A stretch of DNA of 64,000 nucleotides from an uncultured Planktomarina sp. (GTDB taxonomy: Bacteria > Pseudomonadota > Alphaproteobacteria > Rhodobacterales > Rhodobacteraceae). The stretch spans positions 243,407 to 307,406 of the forward strand of contig CAJIZA010000005.1 in the NCBI GenBank assembly GCA_905181815.1, given 5' to 3'. The notes beneath the pieces were generated by a model. It saw only the letters and a program-made list of their open reading frames with translations. It did not search any database and was not told the origin of the DNA. Made by a program: the position numbers and the translations under genes. Below are positions 26,044 through 34,628 of this stretch, in pieces (position 1 is the stretch's first letter; each line of letters opens with the position of its first letter).

Positions 26044-27408
26044 TTACTCGAATAACGTTGAGAGCAAGCGCTCAGTTTGTACGAATGAAAAATTTTCAGC
26101 TTGGTTTTGTTGCAAAAAGCCAACGATTTTCGGCCATAATTGGACTGCCAAATCAAGGTCTGCATCCTGACCTTGGACGTATCCCCCCATTAAGAGAAGA
26201 TCTTGATTTTCTTGATATATAGATACCAATTTCCTTAATTTACGAGCATTTTGTAAATGTTTCTCGCTACACAACTCATCCATCAATCTACTCACAGAAT
26301 TACCAACATCAATCGCTGGATAAACTCCCTGCTGTGCCAGTTTTCTTGACAAAACTATATGGCCATCCAAAATCGCCCGAGCATTATCAACGATTGGGTC
26401 TGCAACAGTATCATCGCCGTCAGCAAGAATGGTGTAGATAGACGTGATTGAACCCACTGAATATATACCAGCTCCAGTTCGCTCAATCAGTTCAGGTATT
26501 AATGAAATTACAGATGGAGGATACCCTCTAGCCGTCGGTTGCTCTCCCAAAGACAATCCAATTTCTCTTTGTGCATGAGCTACGCGGGTTAGAGAGTCTA
26601 AAATCAGCAAAACATTTTTACCTTGGTCGCGAAAGTACTCTGCAATGCTTGTAGCCCTTTTAGCACCCTGTAGCCGGAGAAGCGCGGATCGGTCTGCAGG
26701 CACTGCAACAATGATAACCTTGTGCTTTGAATGCGAACTTGTAATTTCTTTTGAAAACGAAGCTAATTCTCTTCCTCTCTCTCCAATTAGACCAACTACA
26801 ATAACATCCGCTTCTGCACATCTAGTAATCATACTCAAAAGGACCGACTTACCAACGCCAGAGCCAGCGATAATGCCCATTCTTTGTCCACGGCCAATGG
26901 ATGTTACAGCATTAATACTTTTAATCCCAACATCAAAGACTTCTGTGATTTCCCCTCGATCAAATGGATTTACAGTTTTTCCTTCTACTGGGTAGCGCTC
27001 CTCCGCATCAATTGACCCTTGTCCATCAAGTGGGTGACCCAGCCCATCAATTACACGACCCAAAAGGTTCGGCCCAACTTCAATTTCTTTAAGTCCAAAA
27101 GAAGCAGTGACTTTATCACCACTTAAAATTTCTGAAGATTTTTCGTATTGAAAAATTATGTTTTTATTATCCCTAAAGCCGACAATAGCTCCCTTTGATG
27201 AAGCTCCAAGCTTTGATTCAATAGTGCATTCCGAGCCAATTGAAGCTGGAAATTGACTACTTTCGATTACCTGTCCGTCAAAGGAAACCACCGTGCCACT
27301 GAATTCAATGTTCTCAGTCACAGAAACGCGTTTCTTCACGCCAAGAAACGTCCTTTCAAGCATAGATTTCTGGCCATGAAGTTGATATTTTTCGTGATTA
27401 CTAGGCAT
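26044..27408 (-). CDS. fliI: Flagellum-specific ATP synthase FliI
   Basis: This 454-residue ATPase powers and unfolds flagellar export substrates. The Walker A motif is GSGVGKSVLL at about residue 182, with GLIGERGRE and the Walker B-type LLILDSLTRVAHAQREIGL further on. The GEQPTARGYPPS segment is diagnostic of the FliI/YscN family. The frame is intact. It follows fliH by six bases and precedes fliJ. Confidence 0.96.
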   Translation of the reverse strand: MPSNHEKYQLHGQKSMLERTFLGVKKRVSVTENIEFSGTVVSFDGQVIESSQFPASIGSECTIESKLGASSKGAIVGFRDNKNIIFQYEKSSEILSGDKVTASFGLKEIEVGPNLLGRVIDGLGHPLDGQGSIDAEERYPVEGKTVNPFDRGEITEVFDVGIKSINAVTSIGRGQRMGIIAGSGVGKSVLLSMITRCAEADVIVVGLIGERGRELASFSKEITSSHSKHKVIIVAVPADRSALLRLQGAKRATSIAEYFRDQGKNVLLILDSLTRVAHAQREIGLSLGEQPTARGYPPSVISLIPELIERTGAGIYSVGSITSIYTILADGDDTVADPIVDNARAILDGHIVLSRKLAQQGVYPAIDVGNSVSRLMDELCSEKHLQNARKLRKLVSIYQENQDLLLMGGYVQGQDADLDLAVQLWPKIVGFLQQNQAENFSFVQTERLLSTLFE

Positions 27409-27414
27409 TTTAGA

Positions 27415-28392
27415 TTAATCCCCAACCGCGAGATCGAACAATGAAACACGTGCCGATGATTTGGCACTTAAAACTTCGAACTCTCCCCGCTTCAAATTTT
27501 CTTTTGCATGAAATGCATATTGCAAGCCATCATCAAAGTTTAATCCAGTCAAAATCTCAAAATCTTTAGAATTCAAATACACTTTCACCTCATCATCATT
27601 TCCAGCTATTTGTTTTGCTGCTTCTGAAATTTTTTTGCTAAATGGAGCCGGGATTTCGTCAATCCTCATACCTGCAAGACCCGACGCCAACGACAAAACA
27701 AATTCAGATATTTGTGTTTCTAATTCATCAGCGATGAAATTGGACGCACCAATTATTGCCTGAAGGGCGTTCGAGAACTCTTCTTCTCTCTCGGCGAATT
27801 GACTCGTGAAACCTGCTTTAAATTCCTCAATTTTTTCTTCAAAATGGGCGTTATCATCTTGAGGATGCACCTGAGTAGAGGTGTCCTCCGCCTCACCTGC
27901 TGTTTCTAAGTGCGAAAAAGTCTCTTGAGAATCTCCCAGATCGGTTTCGTTAGCAAAACCTTTAGTCTTTATTTTATTAGAATTTTCGGGCACAATATTG
28001 CCCGCTGCATGCTGGTCATGTATTTTTTGATCAATAGCATCATCAATCGCATCCAAAGCACCTTCCGAAACCGTTGCAAGGTTCTCTTCCCCAACCGAGA
28101 CCTGTGCGTCGGAAATCTCGTTAAGATTTTGTTTTTCAATATCATCCAACAAGTCATTTTGACTGTTGGTGTGCTTTTCCTGTTTATCAATCTCATTATT
28201 GGAATCGCTGTCTACAAGATTTGAACGAACCAAGTCAAAAAGACTGCTGGACTTAAATAACCTTCCCTCATCTTCCTCTGCAATATTATCAGGTCGAAAC
28301 TCAGTAAGGCTAGCTGCTTTAAGCAAACCCACTAAATCAGAATTTTTCAAAACTCCCTCGTCATCGTCAGGTGTATTAGATGCTATTTCCAT
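27415..28392 (-). CDS. fliH: Flagellar assembly protein FliH
   Basis: This 325-residue acidic protein has a long variable N-terminus (about 190 residues, rich in Glu, Asp, Asn) and a C-terminal FliH domain (AGFTSQFAEREEEFSNALQA, then a helix 'ELETQISEFVLSLASGLAGM' and a strand-rich end). FliH is the stator-like regulator that binds FliI. Typical FliH is about 230 residues, so the N-terminal extension is unusual. Its start shares one base with the fliG stop. Confidence 0.85.
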   Translation of the reverse strand: MEIASNTPDDDEGVLKNSDLVGLLKAASLTEFRPDNIAEEDEGRLFKSSSLFDLVRSNLVDSDSNNEIDKQEKHTNSQNDLLDDIEKQNLNEISDAQVSVGEENLATVSEGALDAIDDAIDQKIHDQHAAGNIVPENSNKIKTKGFANETDLGDSQETFSHLETAGEAEDTSTQVHPQDDNAHFEEKIEEFKAGFTSQFAEREEEFSNALQAIIGASNFIADELETQISEFVLSLASGLAGMRIDEIPAPFSKKISEAAKQIAGNDDEVKVYLNSKDFEILTGLNFDDGLQYAFHAKENLKRGEFEVLSAKSSARVSLFDLAVGD

Positions 28393-29420
28393 TAAACCAT
28401 CTCCTCACCGCCACGACCAGCAAGAACAATTGTGCCATCATCTGAAAGTTTTCTAGCCACGTTGATAATTTGTTTCTGTGCCTCTTGTACCTCAGTTAGT
28501 CGGACAGGGCCCAACGCCTCCATTTCATCACGAATATTAGCGGCAGCACGCGTAGACATACAGCCCAACAATTTATCTTGAAGCGCAGTTTCTGCTCCCT
28601 TCATCGCAATAATCAAAACATCTTGATCAACAGATCTAAGAAGCGTTTGTAGAGACCTGTCATCAGAACTTGAGAGGTTCTCAAACACAAACATATTATC
28701 CTGGATCTCAGCCATGAGGTCTTTGTCCTCTTTCTTGATAGAGGTAAGAATACGTGTTTCCATTTCTGTTTTTGTAAAGTTCATAATCTTGGCAGCAGCT
28801 TTTACGCCACCAATTTTGGATGCTCGAAGAGAGGTGTTTGCAGCAAATTTTTCTTTCATAACTCGCTCTAATTCTTTTACAGCGCCAGGCTCAACAGTCT
28901 CAATTGTTGCAATGCGCCTAACGATATCCGCTTGAATTTCGTCCGGCAACAGAGTTAGGACATCTGCTCCTAAACCAAAATCTAAGTAAGAAATAATCAG
29001 AGCCTTAATTTGGGGATGCTCATCTATTATCAACTCAGAAATTGCACGAGCATCCATCCAATCTAAAATATCAATCGCTGACTCTGAACTTGCTGGAGTA
29101 ATGCGTCCTAATACAGACTGAGCTTTATCTTCACCCAACGCACGAACCATAACATTTTCAATGTAACGTCCGGCACCTAACCCCAAGCCTGTTTGCTTTT
29201 TAATAGTTTCGAGAAATTCATCCAGGACCATATTAACAGTATTTTGATCGACCCCAGCCACAGAATACATCGCAGTACCCAAGTGCTGAACCTCTTTAGG
29301 AGTCAAGTTTTGCAAAACTTGCGCCGCTTCCTCTTCGCCAAGAAGCATCATGAGGATGGCAGATTTCTCAGTACCAGAGAGATCTGCTAATTTTTCGATG
29401 TCTGATACTTCTTCAGCCAT
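28392..29420 (-). CDS. fliG: Flagellar motor switch protein FliG
   Basis: This 342-residue C-ring protein contacts FliF and the stators. N-terminal region: LSGTEKSAILMMLLGEEEAA. Middle: EHPQIKALIISYLDFGLGAD. C-terminal charged torque helix: 'SSDDRSLQTLLRSVDQDVLI', MKGAETALQDKLLGCMSTRA, then DEMEALGPVRLTEVQEAQ. All expected domains are present in one frame. It starts 12 bases after the fliF stop and overlaps fliH. Confidence 0.97.
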   Translation of the reverse strand: MAEEVSDIEKLADLSGTEKSAILMMLLGEEEAAQVLQNLTPKEVQHLGTAMYSVAGVDQNTVNMVLDEFLETIKKQTGLGLGAGRYIENVMVRALGEDKAQSVLGRITPASSESAIDILDWMDARAISELIIDEHPQIKALIISYLDFGLGADVLTLLPDEIQADIVRRIATIETVEPGAVKELERVMKEKFAANTSLRASKIGGVKAAAKIMNFTKTEMETRILTSIKKEDKDLMAEIQDNMFVFENLSSSDDRSLQTLLRSVDQDVLIIAMKGAETALQDKLLGCMSTRAAANIRDEMEALGPVRLTEVQEAQKQIINVARKLSDDGTIVLAGRGGEEMV

Positions 29421-29432
29421 TTTCTACTCCTA

Positions 29433-31211
29433 TTAAAGCAAATTAAGATCATTCCGCATCAATTGCTTAAAGACGTTAGCTACGCGCCCAGCTTCATCAG
29501 CTACAATCATTCGAACTAGAGCAACTTTATCATCATATGTATTAGCTGTATCTAGAAGGTCTGCTGAAATCCCACTCTTCTTTTTAGGCTTCAGTTTTGC
29601 CTTTATACCCTCCAGGGTTTCTCCCTCATCCACCTCAACGGCTTTAGTGCTTTCAACGCGTTGCGTAGCTAGATCCGCCATTGTCTCCGCCTCAGCATAT
29701 AACTCCATAACCGAGTTAGTACTTGAAGTAGGAACTAAAATTCTCGAAAGCATTGGCCGTACGACACCAAGGGATACAAATCCTAGCAGAAATACAATTA
29801 AAGTTTTTTCAATTATTGACTTAAACCAAGTGGTTTCATACCAATCAATTTGCTCACCAAAAATTTCTTCGTTAAACAGCTGCGATGTAATTGTTAGGCT
29901 ATCGCCGCGCTCGCTTTTTATTCCAATAGCACTGGCTATTAATTGCTCCATTTCATTTTTAATTTTTTCAGAAATGGGTTCATATGTAATTTCTCCAGTA
30001 TCCGGATCGATCACTTTTCGGTCCCTGACTAACACTGCAGCATCAATTCGGGAAATCGTATTTGAAGGTGTTGTTACAGTTTCAAACTTACGACTTACCT
30101 CATAATTTTTTAACTCTGTTGACGATTTAGTTTCAAATTCATTTTTCTCTACCTCGCCATCCGCACCCAGACTAGCACGCCCAGCTGCAGTCTCAATATC
30201 AGCCTCTGGCGGCGGCTGATTAGAAATTGCGCCTGGGATACCTACCGCATCTTTTTTTGCTGTCACATTTAAAGAGCTCTGTTCACTCAAGATGGCAGAA
30301 TCTTTTGGATCAACTAATTCTTGAGAAGTTTCACGGCGCGTAAAATCAATTTCTAAGTTTACTTGCGCGGTTACATTTGAAGCGCCAACGATCGGCGCCA
30401 CCAAGCTTTGTATCCTGGAGCGATAAATACCCTCGAGCCTCATCCTGTATGCAAGCTGGCTGTCAGCCATGATCTCGTCCGGATTATCTGGAGAGTAAGA
30501 TAATAAGCGACCAGATTGATCAATTATCGATACACCACTTTGTCCCATTCCTGGGATGGACGACGCAACCAAGTTGGTAATCGCCCTCACCTGAGTTTGA
30601 TCAAGCTGCCGGCCGTTTTTTAAAGTTACAAATACCGAAGCGGTAGGCGGTGTTTGATTGCGAATAAATACAGATTTTTCCGGCAAGGCCAAATGGACAC
30701 GCGCAGCCTGTACGCTACTAATCTCGGCGATAGATCTTGAAAGCTCGTTTTCTTGAACTTTTTTTAGCTTCATCGTTTCTACAGACCGGGAGACACCTAA
30801 TGGTAGATTGTCAATGTCTTCAAAGCCATTGGCTGAATATTCTGGAAGACCTTGAGCGGCTAATGATATTCGGGCTTGGTGATAATCATTAGTTGGAATT
30901 AAAACTTCACCTGTAGCTGGATCAAGCTCTACATCCATACCCATATTTTTTAATGATTCATAAATCTTTGATTTGTCCGCGTCAGATACAGAAGCATACA
31001 ATGTAGTCATATTCGGCTCACGCATCGATACAAATACTACCGCCGCAGCCACGGCCGTCAGAGCCGCCAAAATTGTTGGAAATGCGCGTCGAAAACTAGG
31101 TTGATCTATAGCCTCACGAATATTGACCATAGCATTTTTCGGCGACGTAAGCATGTTTCTTGAACCTACTTCAGTAGTTTCAATGCTAACCATTTGATCT
31201 GTATTTGCCAT
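29433..31211 (-). CDS. fliF: Flagellar MS-ring protein FliF
   Basis: This 592-residue MS-ring subunit has two membrane segments (about residues 45-65 and 450-470). Between them is the large periplasmic domain, with NDYHQARISLAAQGLPE and the secretin-like RARVHLALPEKSVFIRNQ region. The C-terminal FliG-binding tail includes VALVRMIVADEAGRVANVFK. The length is usual. It follows fliE by 19 bases. Confidence 0.96.
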   Translation of the reverse strand: MANTDQMVSIETTEVGSRNMLTSPKNAMVNIREAIDQPSFRRAFPTILAALTAVAAAVVFVSMREPNMTTLYASVSDADKSKIYESLKNMGMDVELDPATGEVLIPTNDYHQARISLAAQGLPEYSANGFEDIDNLPLGVSRSVETMKLKKVQENELSRSIAEISSVQAARVHLALPEKSVFIRNQTPPTASVFVTLKNGRQLDQTQVRAITNLVASSIPGMGQSGVSIIDQSGRLLSYSPDNPDEIMADSQLAYRMRLEGIYRSRIQSLVAPIVGASNVTAQVNLEIDFTRRETSQELVDPKDSAILSEQSSLNVTAKKDAVGIPGAISNQPPPEADIETAAGRASLGADGEVEKNEFETKSSTELKNYEVSRKFETVTTPSNTISRIDAAVLVRDRKVIDPDTGEITYEPISEKIKNEMEQLIASAIGIKSERGDSLTITSQLFNEEIFGEQIDWYETTWFKSIIEKTLIVFLLGFVSLGVVRPMLSRILVPTSSTNSVMELYAEAETMADLATQRVESTKAVEVDEGETLEGIKAKLKPKKKSGISADLLDTANTYDDKVALVRMIVADEAGRVANVFKQLMRNDLNLL

Positions 31212-31230
31212 AATTCTTGCCCTGTCCGCC

Positions 31231-31560
31231 TTATACCGGCATATTCATGATATCTTTATAAGCGCTTAATGCTTTGTTACGGATATTAAGCGTTAGCTGA
31301 AAACCAACTGAAGAAATTTGCTGATTAATCATAACCTTAGATAAGTCATTTTCGGCGCCAAATTCATAGTCTCGCGCTAGCTGTGAAGCGGTATTTTGAG
31401 CCTGTGAGACTCCATTTAAACCATCAGAAATTCGTTGTGAAAAAGACGGACCAGCGTCAGCAGATTTGGCCTGTAAAGCATCAGCTGAAAGCTGAGCCTT
31501 CTGCTGGACCGATGACATGTTTGTGTTAACGGCGGTGATATTTGAAGCTTGAATTTTCAT
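31231..31560 (-). CDS. fliE: Flagellar hook-basal body protein FliE
   Basis: This 109-residue rod-MS-ring adaptor starts at ATG 31560 with MKIQASNITAVNTN; GAGGAA lies seven bases upstream. The C-terminal half has the family signature (FSQRISDGLNGVSQAQNTAS, DLSKVMINQQISSVGFQLTL, then RNKALSAYKDIMNMPV). The longer reading to 31611 overlaps fleT and lacks a better ribosome site. fliE lies 10 bases after fleT, as in Rhodobacter sphaeroides. Confidence 0.95.
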   Translation of the reverse strand: MKIQASNITAVNTNMSSVQQKAQLSADALQAKSADAGPSFSQRISDGLNGVSQAQNTASQLARDYEFGAENDLSKVMINQQISSVGFQLTLNIRNKALSAYKDIMNMPV

Positions 31561-31570
31561 GATACGTTCC

Positions 31571-32755
31571 TCATCCAACCTTTGCGTGAATCTTTGAATT
31601 GAGCGCATCAATGGTGTTTCTTGGCCTTAACGTTAGTTCATTATCAAAAATGATGTCGGCATGCCCAATTTCATCGGCATAACTCAGTATTTCTGCGCGC
31701 TGAATAACATTGTCTAATTCCCTTACATTGCCGGGCCACTCGTGTTGTATGAGCTTTTTTAGAGCCTCGGATGATAAAACTTTGGGGATGCCGTTTTCAG
31801 AAACATTACGCGTCAATAAGTGGGCGGCGATAGCAGGAATATCAAGCGGTCGCGATTTCAGCGCACATGTGGAAACTGGGAAAACGTTTAGACGGTAAAA
31901 TAGGTCTTCTCTAAATTTGTTTGCTTGAATTTCTTCTAGCATATTTCTATTTGTGGTTGCCAAAACTCGGATATCTATTTCAATCTCTTTTGTACTTCCA
32001 ACTGGATTCACTACTTTTTCTTGCAAAACTCTTAGAAGCTTAGATTGAAGTGTCAAAGGCATTTCTGAAATTTCATCAAGTAAAATAGTTCCAGAATGTG
32101 CTGCCCTAAAGAGTCCCACATTGGATTGCAGTGCTCCAGTAAACGCTCCCTTCTCATGCCCAAAGAGAATGGATTCCAACATGTTTTCAGGTATTGCAGC
32201 ACAATTCACTGCTATGAAGGCTTCGTCTTTTCGTACTGACTTGGCGTGCAAAAGTTTTGCAACAACCTCTTTACCTGTACCAGTGGGACCATTTATAAGT
32301 ACGCTCGCATTCGATCCGGCGACCCTACACAGCAGATTTACCAAATCAGCGGTTTCAGGGTCATCACACGGTAAATTGACATGCTTTACAAGAAATTGTT
32401 CTAAAAAGAGGTTTAAGTAAAAGGATTTCACATGCGATAGTTCTGAGAAATCTAAGGGCATGTAAAAGTAATTAATAGCTCCGTTGCGCTTGTGTCTAAT
32501 CGCAAAATTTTCCGAACTGGCCACAAGCACAAATACTTTTGTTATCTTGTGAGACCGAAGATATGTCTCAAATGTATCAGAATGTACGTCGCAATCTTTG
32601 GATGTCTCTGAAATAATTAAATGCCTCTCTTTTGAGATCGTCTGGACAGAACCCTCATCACCCAAAATAGACCACTCGACGCCCCTTTTATCTAAAGCGC
32701 TACAGATGATTTGGGTGAAGTCAGTGTCACCAGCATCTATTAAATAATTTGTCAT
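31571..32755 (-). CDS. fleT: Sigma-54-type activator FleT (no DNA-binding domain)
   Basis: This 394-residue FleQ-family protein has an N-terminal FleQ-like domain (about residues 1-125) and an AAA+ domain with Walker A GPTGTGKE at 156-163 and GAFTGA at 203-208. It ends about 25 residues after the AAA+ domain (TIDALNSKIHAKVG) and has no Fis-type HTH. In Rhodobacter sphaeroides, FleT is encoded at the head of fleT-fliEFGHIJ, also lacks an HTH, and works with FleQ. The match in architecture and gene order is strong. ATG 32755 was chosen for its GGAGG site. The upstream ATG at 32758 is too close to that site. Confidence 0.88.
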   Translation of the reverse strand: MTNYLIDAGDTDFTQIICSALDKRGVEWSILGDEGSVQTISKERHLIISETSKDCDVHSDTFETYLRSHKITKVFVLVASSENFAIRHKRNGAINYFYMPLDFSELSHVKSFYLNLFLEQFLVKHVNLPCDDPETADLVNLLCRVAGSNASVLINGPTGTGKEVVAKLLHAKSVRKDEAFIAVNCAAIPENMLESILFGHEKGAFTGALQSNVGLFRAAHSGTILLDEISEMPLTLQSKLLRVLQEKVVNPVGSTKEIEIDIRVLATTNRNMLEEIQANKFREDLFYRLNVFPVSTCALKSRPLDIPAIAAHLLTRNVSENGIPKVLSSEALKKLIQHEWPGNVRELDNVIQRAEILSYADEIGHADIIFDNELTLRPRNTIDALNSKIHAKVG

Positions 32756-32778
32756 CATCAGCCTCCACCGAAGGTATT

Positions 32779-32793
32779 GCACACCTCGTGCCA
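32779..32793 (-). promoter_or_regulatory. Sigma-54 promoter of fleT-fliE-F-G-H-I-J
   Basis: The minus strand reads TGGCACG, four bases, GTGC: a perfect -24 half and correct spacing. The expected start near 32767 leaves a 12-base leader holding the fleT ribosome site. Confidence 0.75.
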
Positions 32794-32936
32794 AACAAAA
32801 TATATAAATAAATAACAACTATTTATGAGTATTTTTATTCTTGAATTACACTCAAAACGATAGGCGGTCATATTTTTGACAGCCAGCTAACATAATCCAA
32901 GGATGCGACGTTAATAGATATGAAGAGGAGATTATA

Positions 32937-33317
32937 ATGAACACACAAGCGGCCATCAGTAGTTATACAGAAATCAAAAGCCAAACACTCTCTCACGAAA
33001 GTGTTGGATACAACGTTGTTAGCGCCGCTTTAAATAAACTTGAAGTAAATTTAAAATCATTAGTCTCCTCCACACACAAGCAGGAGCGTAAAAAAGCGTT
33101 TGAAACAGCCTTACTTACTTTATATTTCTTGCAAAAGAGTTTAGATTTTAAATCCCAGGGTAACTTAGCAATTAATTTATATCGCCTATATGAGTTCTGC
33201 CGGATTAAGCTTCTCGAAATTGGTATAGACGGCAGCTCAAATAATGATGAAATAAAGAAATGCCATTCGTTTATAAATGAAATTCGAGTAAGTTGGGACA
33301 GCGTGAGAGACAAATAA
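32937..33317 (+). CDS. fliS: Flagellin chaperone FliS
   Basis: This 126-residue, all-helical cytoplasmic protein follows the FliS pattern: an N-terminal ISSYTEIKSQTLS, a long helix ending in LQKSLDFKSQGNLAINLYRL, then YEFCRIKLLEIGID and a final helix INEIRVSWDSV. FliS binds the flagellin C-terminus and prevents premature polymerisation. GAGGAG seven bases before the ATG is a strong ribosome site. It is divergent from fleT. I see no sigma-54 match in front of it. Confidence 0.85.
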   Translation: MNTQAAISSYTEIKSQTLSHESVGYNVVSAALNKLEVNLKSLVSSTHKQERKKAFETALLTLYFLQKSLDFKSQGNLAINLYRLYEFCRIKLLEIGIDGSSNNDEIKKCHSFINEIRVSWDSVRDK

Positions 33318-33338
33318 CCAACCAGGCTATGTAATATA

Positions 33339-33591
33339 TGCACCTGAATTTGTATTCGCGATAACTACAGCAGTAGTTGCCGAGCGATATATCGGATCAA
33401 ATTTAGGAATTGAGACAACAGCATACAAATTCTCCACGTTCCTACAAACCCGTTATAGCGATGAGAATGCACAAAACATTAGAGTCGCAGCGGAAGCATT
33501 TATAGTTAGTATGCTAGAAGCTGATGTTGGTAACGCAGATGTAATTCTACAAAGTTATCAGTATGAGGAATTTTTACTAAAAGTAATGTAA
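33339..33591 (+). pseudogene. Small gene after fliS, start codon out of frame
   Basis: An open frame from 33307 to the TAA at 33589-33591 has coding character (PEFVFAITTAVVAERYIGSN, GIETTAYKFSTFLQTRYS, FIVSMLEADVG) but no usable start. An ATG at 33339 lies one frame away. A single missing base right after it would give M-x-PEFVFAITTAVV..., a natural N-terminus, for a protein of about 84 residues. This fits the other one-base shifts in the block. I do not recognise the family. A role with fliS is only suggested by adjacency. Confidence 0.4.
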
Positions 33592-33815
33592 GCTTAGGAA
33601 GTGGTCACCCATTTTGGGCGACCCTTTACAAGGCATTAAAAATAGGCCTTGCACACCAACAGTGATAAACCGAGCTTGCAAAGCTTTTGTTTACAGATCA
33701 AAACAAAGTGGGGCTTGTAATTGCCTAACTGGTTGGTCACTTGATAACCAAAAATCAAGCACTTTTCTCAGAAATATGGGTAACTTAGAAGTAAGCGCAT
33801 TTGATTTTATCAACA
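33592..33815. other. Gap with an imperfect hairpin, no convincing gene
   Basis: Just after the preceding frame, GGTCACCC and GGGCGACC form an eight-base stem with one mismatch around ATTTT, but no T run follows. The remaining bases include a 72-codon plus-strand frame at 33614 with no ribosome site and poor coding character. Nothing else could be supported. Confidence 0.35.
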
Positions 33816-34151
33816 TCAAGCAATCAAACTAGTATGTAAATGAGGTCTTAGTTTAGGCGTAGTGGATATGTTGAAATATTTCGTTGCTGCTATATTTTGT
33901 TGGTAGTTAGGCGAAACACTACCCTGGGCTAACTGCCGGTTTTCGGCATGAATAGCAGAAGGCGTAAGATAAGGACTGAATATTCTAGAAGTATAGTCAG
34001 CTTTACCTTGACCTTTAACTGTAGGATGCACTGGCGTTATAGCCTGCCCTGCCGAACTAAATGGATTTTGGTTAAAAATCCCCGAGACTGTTGGTTGATC
34101 CGACAACTTAATGTTAGAAGCATGTGGCAAGTATAGATCTAGATTCAGCAT
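33816..34151 (-). CDS. Hypothetical protein in flagellar accessory block
   Basis: This 111-residue polar protein is rich in Pro, Gln and Asn, with no signal peptide or membrane segment and no family I recognise. No ribosome site precedes the ATG. On the minus strand TTGAAA, 16 bases, TATAAA forms a good sigma-70-type promoter, with the -10 element only about eight bases before the ATG. If real, the transcript would be nearly leaderless. The low-complexity composition could mark an exported or disordered protein. Confidence is limited. Confidence 0.4.
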   Translation of the reverse strand: MLNLDLYLPHASNIKLSDQPTVSGIFNQNPFSSAGQAITPVHPTVKGQGKADYTSRIFSPYLTPSAIHAENRQLAQGSVSPNYQQNIAATKYFNISTTPKLRPHLHTSLIA

Positions 34152-34210
34152 AGCTGAATTTTATACACTTTTAATTTACTATTTCAAGTTTTGCGAAAAA
34201 GGTTAGAATT

Positions 34211-34405
34211 ATGAAGCGAAAATGCGCTTTTTGCGAAAAATCACGGCTAACGTTTGTTTGGCTTATTGCTTTGGCAATTTTAATTAATGCGGTTTCAAAT
34301 TTAGTATACTATCGCGACACTCTAACTGTATTCGAAATACTAAAATTACCGCTTGGGTTTTGTCTACTCGCATTTTTAGTCAAATTTTTGAAACGAAACG
34401 AATAA
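34211..34405 (+). CDS. Small membrane protein with N-terminal CxxC
   Basis: This 64-residue protein begins MKRKCAFCEKS and has two hydrophobic segments (about residues 14-33 and 43-58), ending in basic residues. AAAGGT lies eight bases before the ATG. Family unknown. Confidence 0.45.
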   Translation: MKRKCAFCEKSRLTFVWLIALAILINAVSNLVYYRDTLTVFEILKLPLGFCLLAFLVKFLKRNE

Positions 34406-34419
34406 TTATGAGTTAAAGC

Positions 34420-34584
34420 CTACGCTGCAGTAGTTACTAATGTCTGTTTAACAGGGCTCTGTTCGTCTAATTTTACTACTAAATTAGCTTTGTGCGTAAA
34501 TTCGTCCGTACTGTTATAATAGCTGCACGAAATAACAAATTTCATCTCTGAGTGTGAATTGGTGTTTTTTTCATTGAACTGCAT
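34420..34584 (-). CDS. 54-residue protein under a sigma-54 promoter
   Basis: This small gene has a strong ribosome site (GGAGGATCGATT before ATG) and a perfect-looking sigma-54 promoter 26 bases upstream. The product starts MQFNEKNTNSHSEMKFVISC and ends in VKQTLVTTAA. It has one cysteine, alternating strand-like hydrophobics (MKFVISCSYYN, KANLVVKL) and no signal peptide or membrane segment. Promoter and ribosome site make it a likely real member of the RpoN regulon. I do not recognise the family; a regulator, chaperone or structural subunit is possible. Confidence 0.6.
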   Translation of the reverse strand: MQFNEKNTNSHSEMKFVISCSYYNSTDEFTHKANLVVKLDEQSPVKQTLVTTAA

Positions 34585-34609
34585 AATCGATCCTCCATCC
34601 GAGAGATGA

Positions 34610-34624
34610 GCATATTTCGTGCCA
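34610..34624 (-). promoter_or_regulatory. Sigma-54 promoter of the 54-residue protein gene
   Basis: The minus strand reads TGGCACG, four bases, ATGC: perfect -24 half, GC doublet and correct spacing. The expected start near 34598 leaves about 14 bases before the small gene's ATG. It overlaps the upstream gene's stop region only marginally. Confidence 0.7.
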
Positions 34625-34628
34625 TAAG

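Noticed and set aside
33614-33832. 72-codon plus-strand frame after fliS
   Set aside because: No ribosome site, odd composition, and it runs into the 3' end of the opposing gene.
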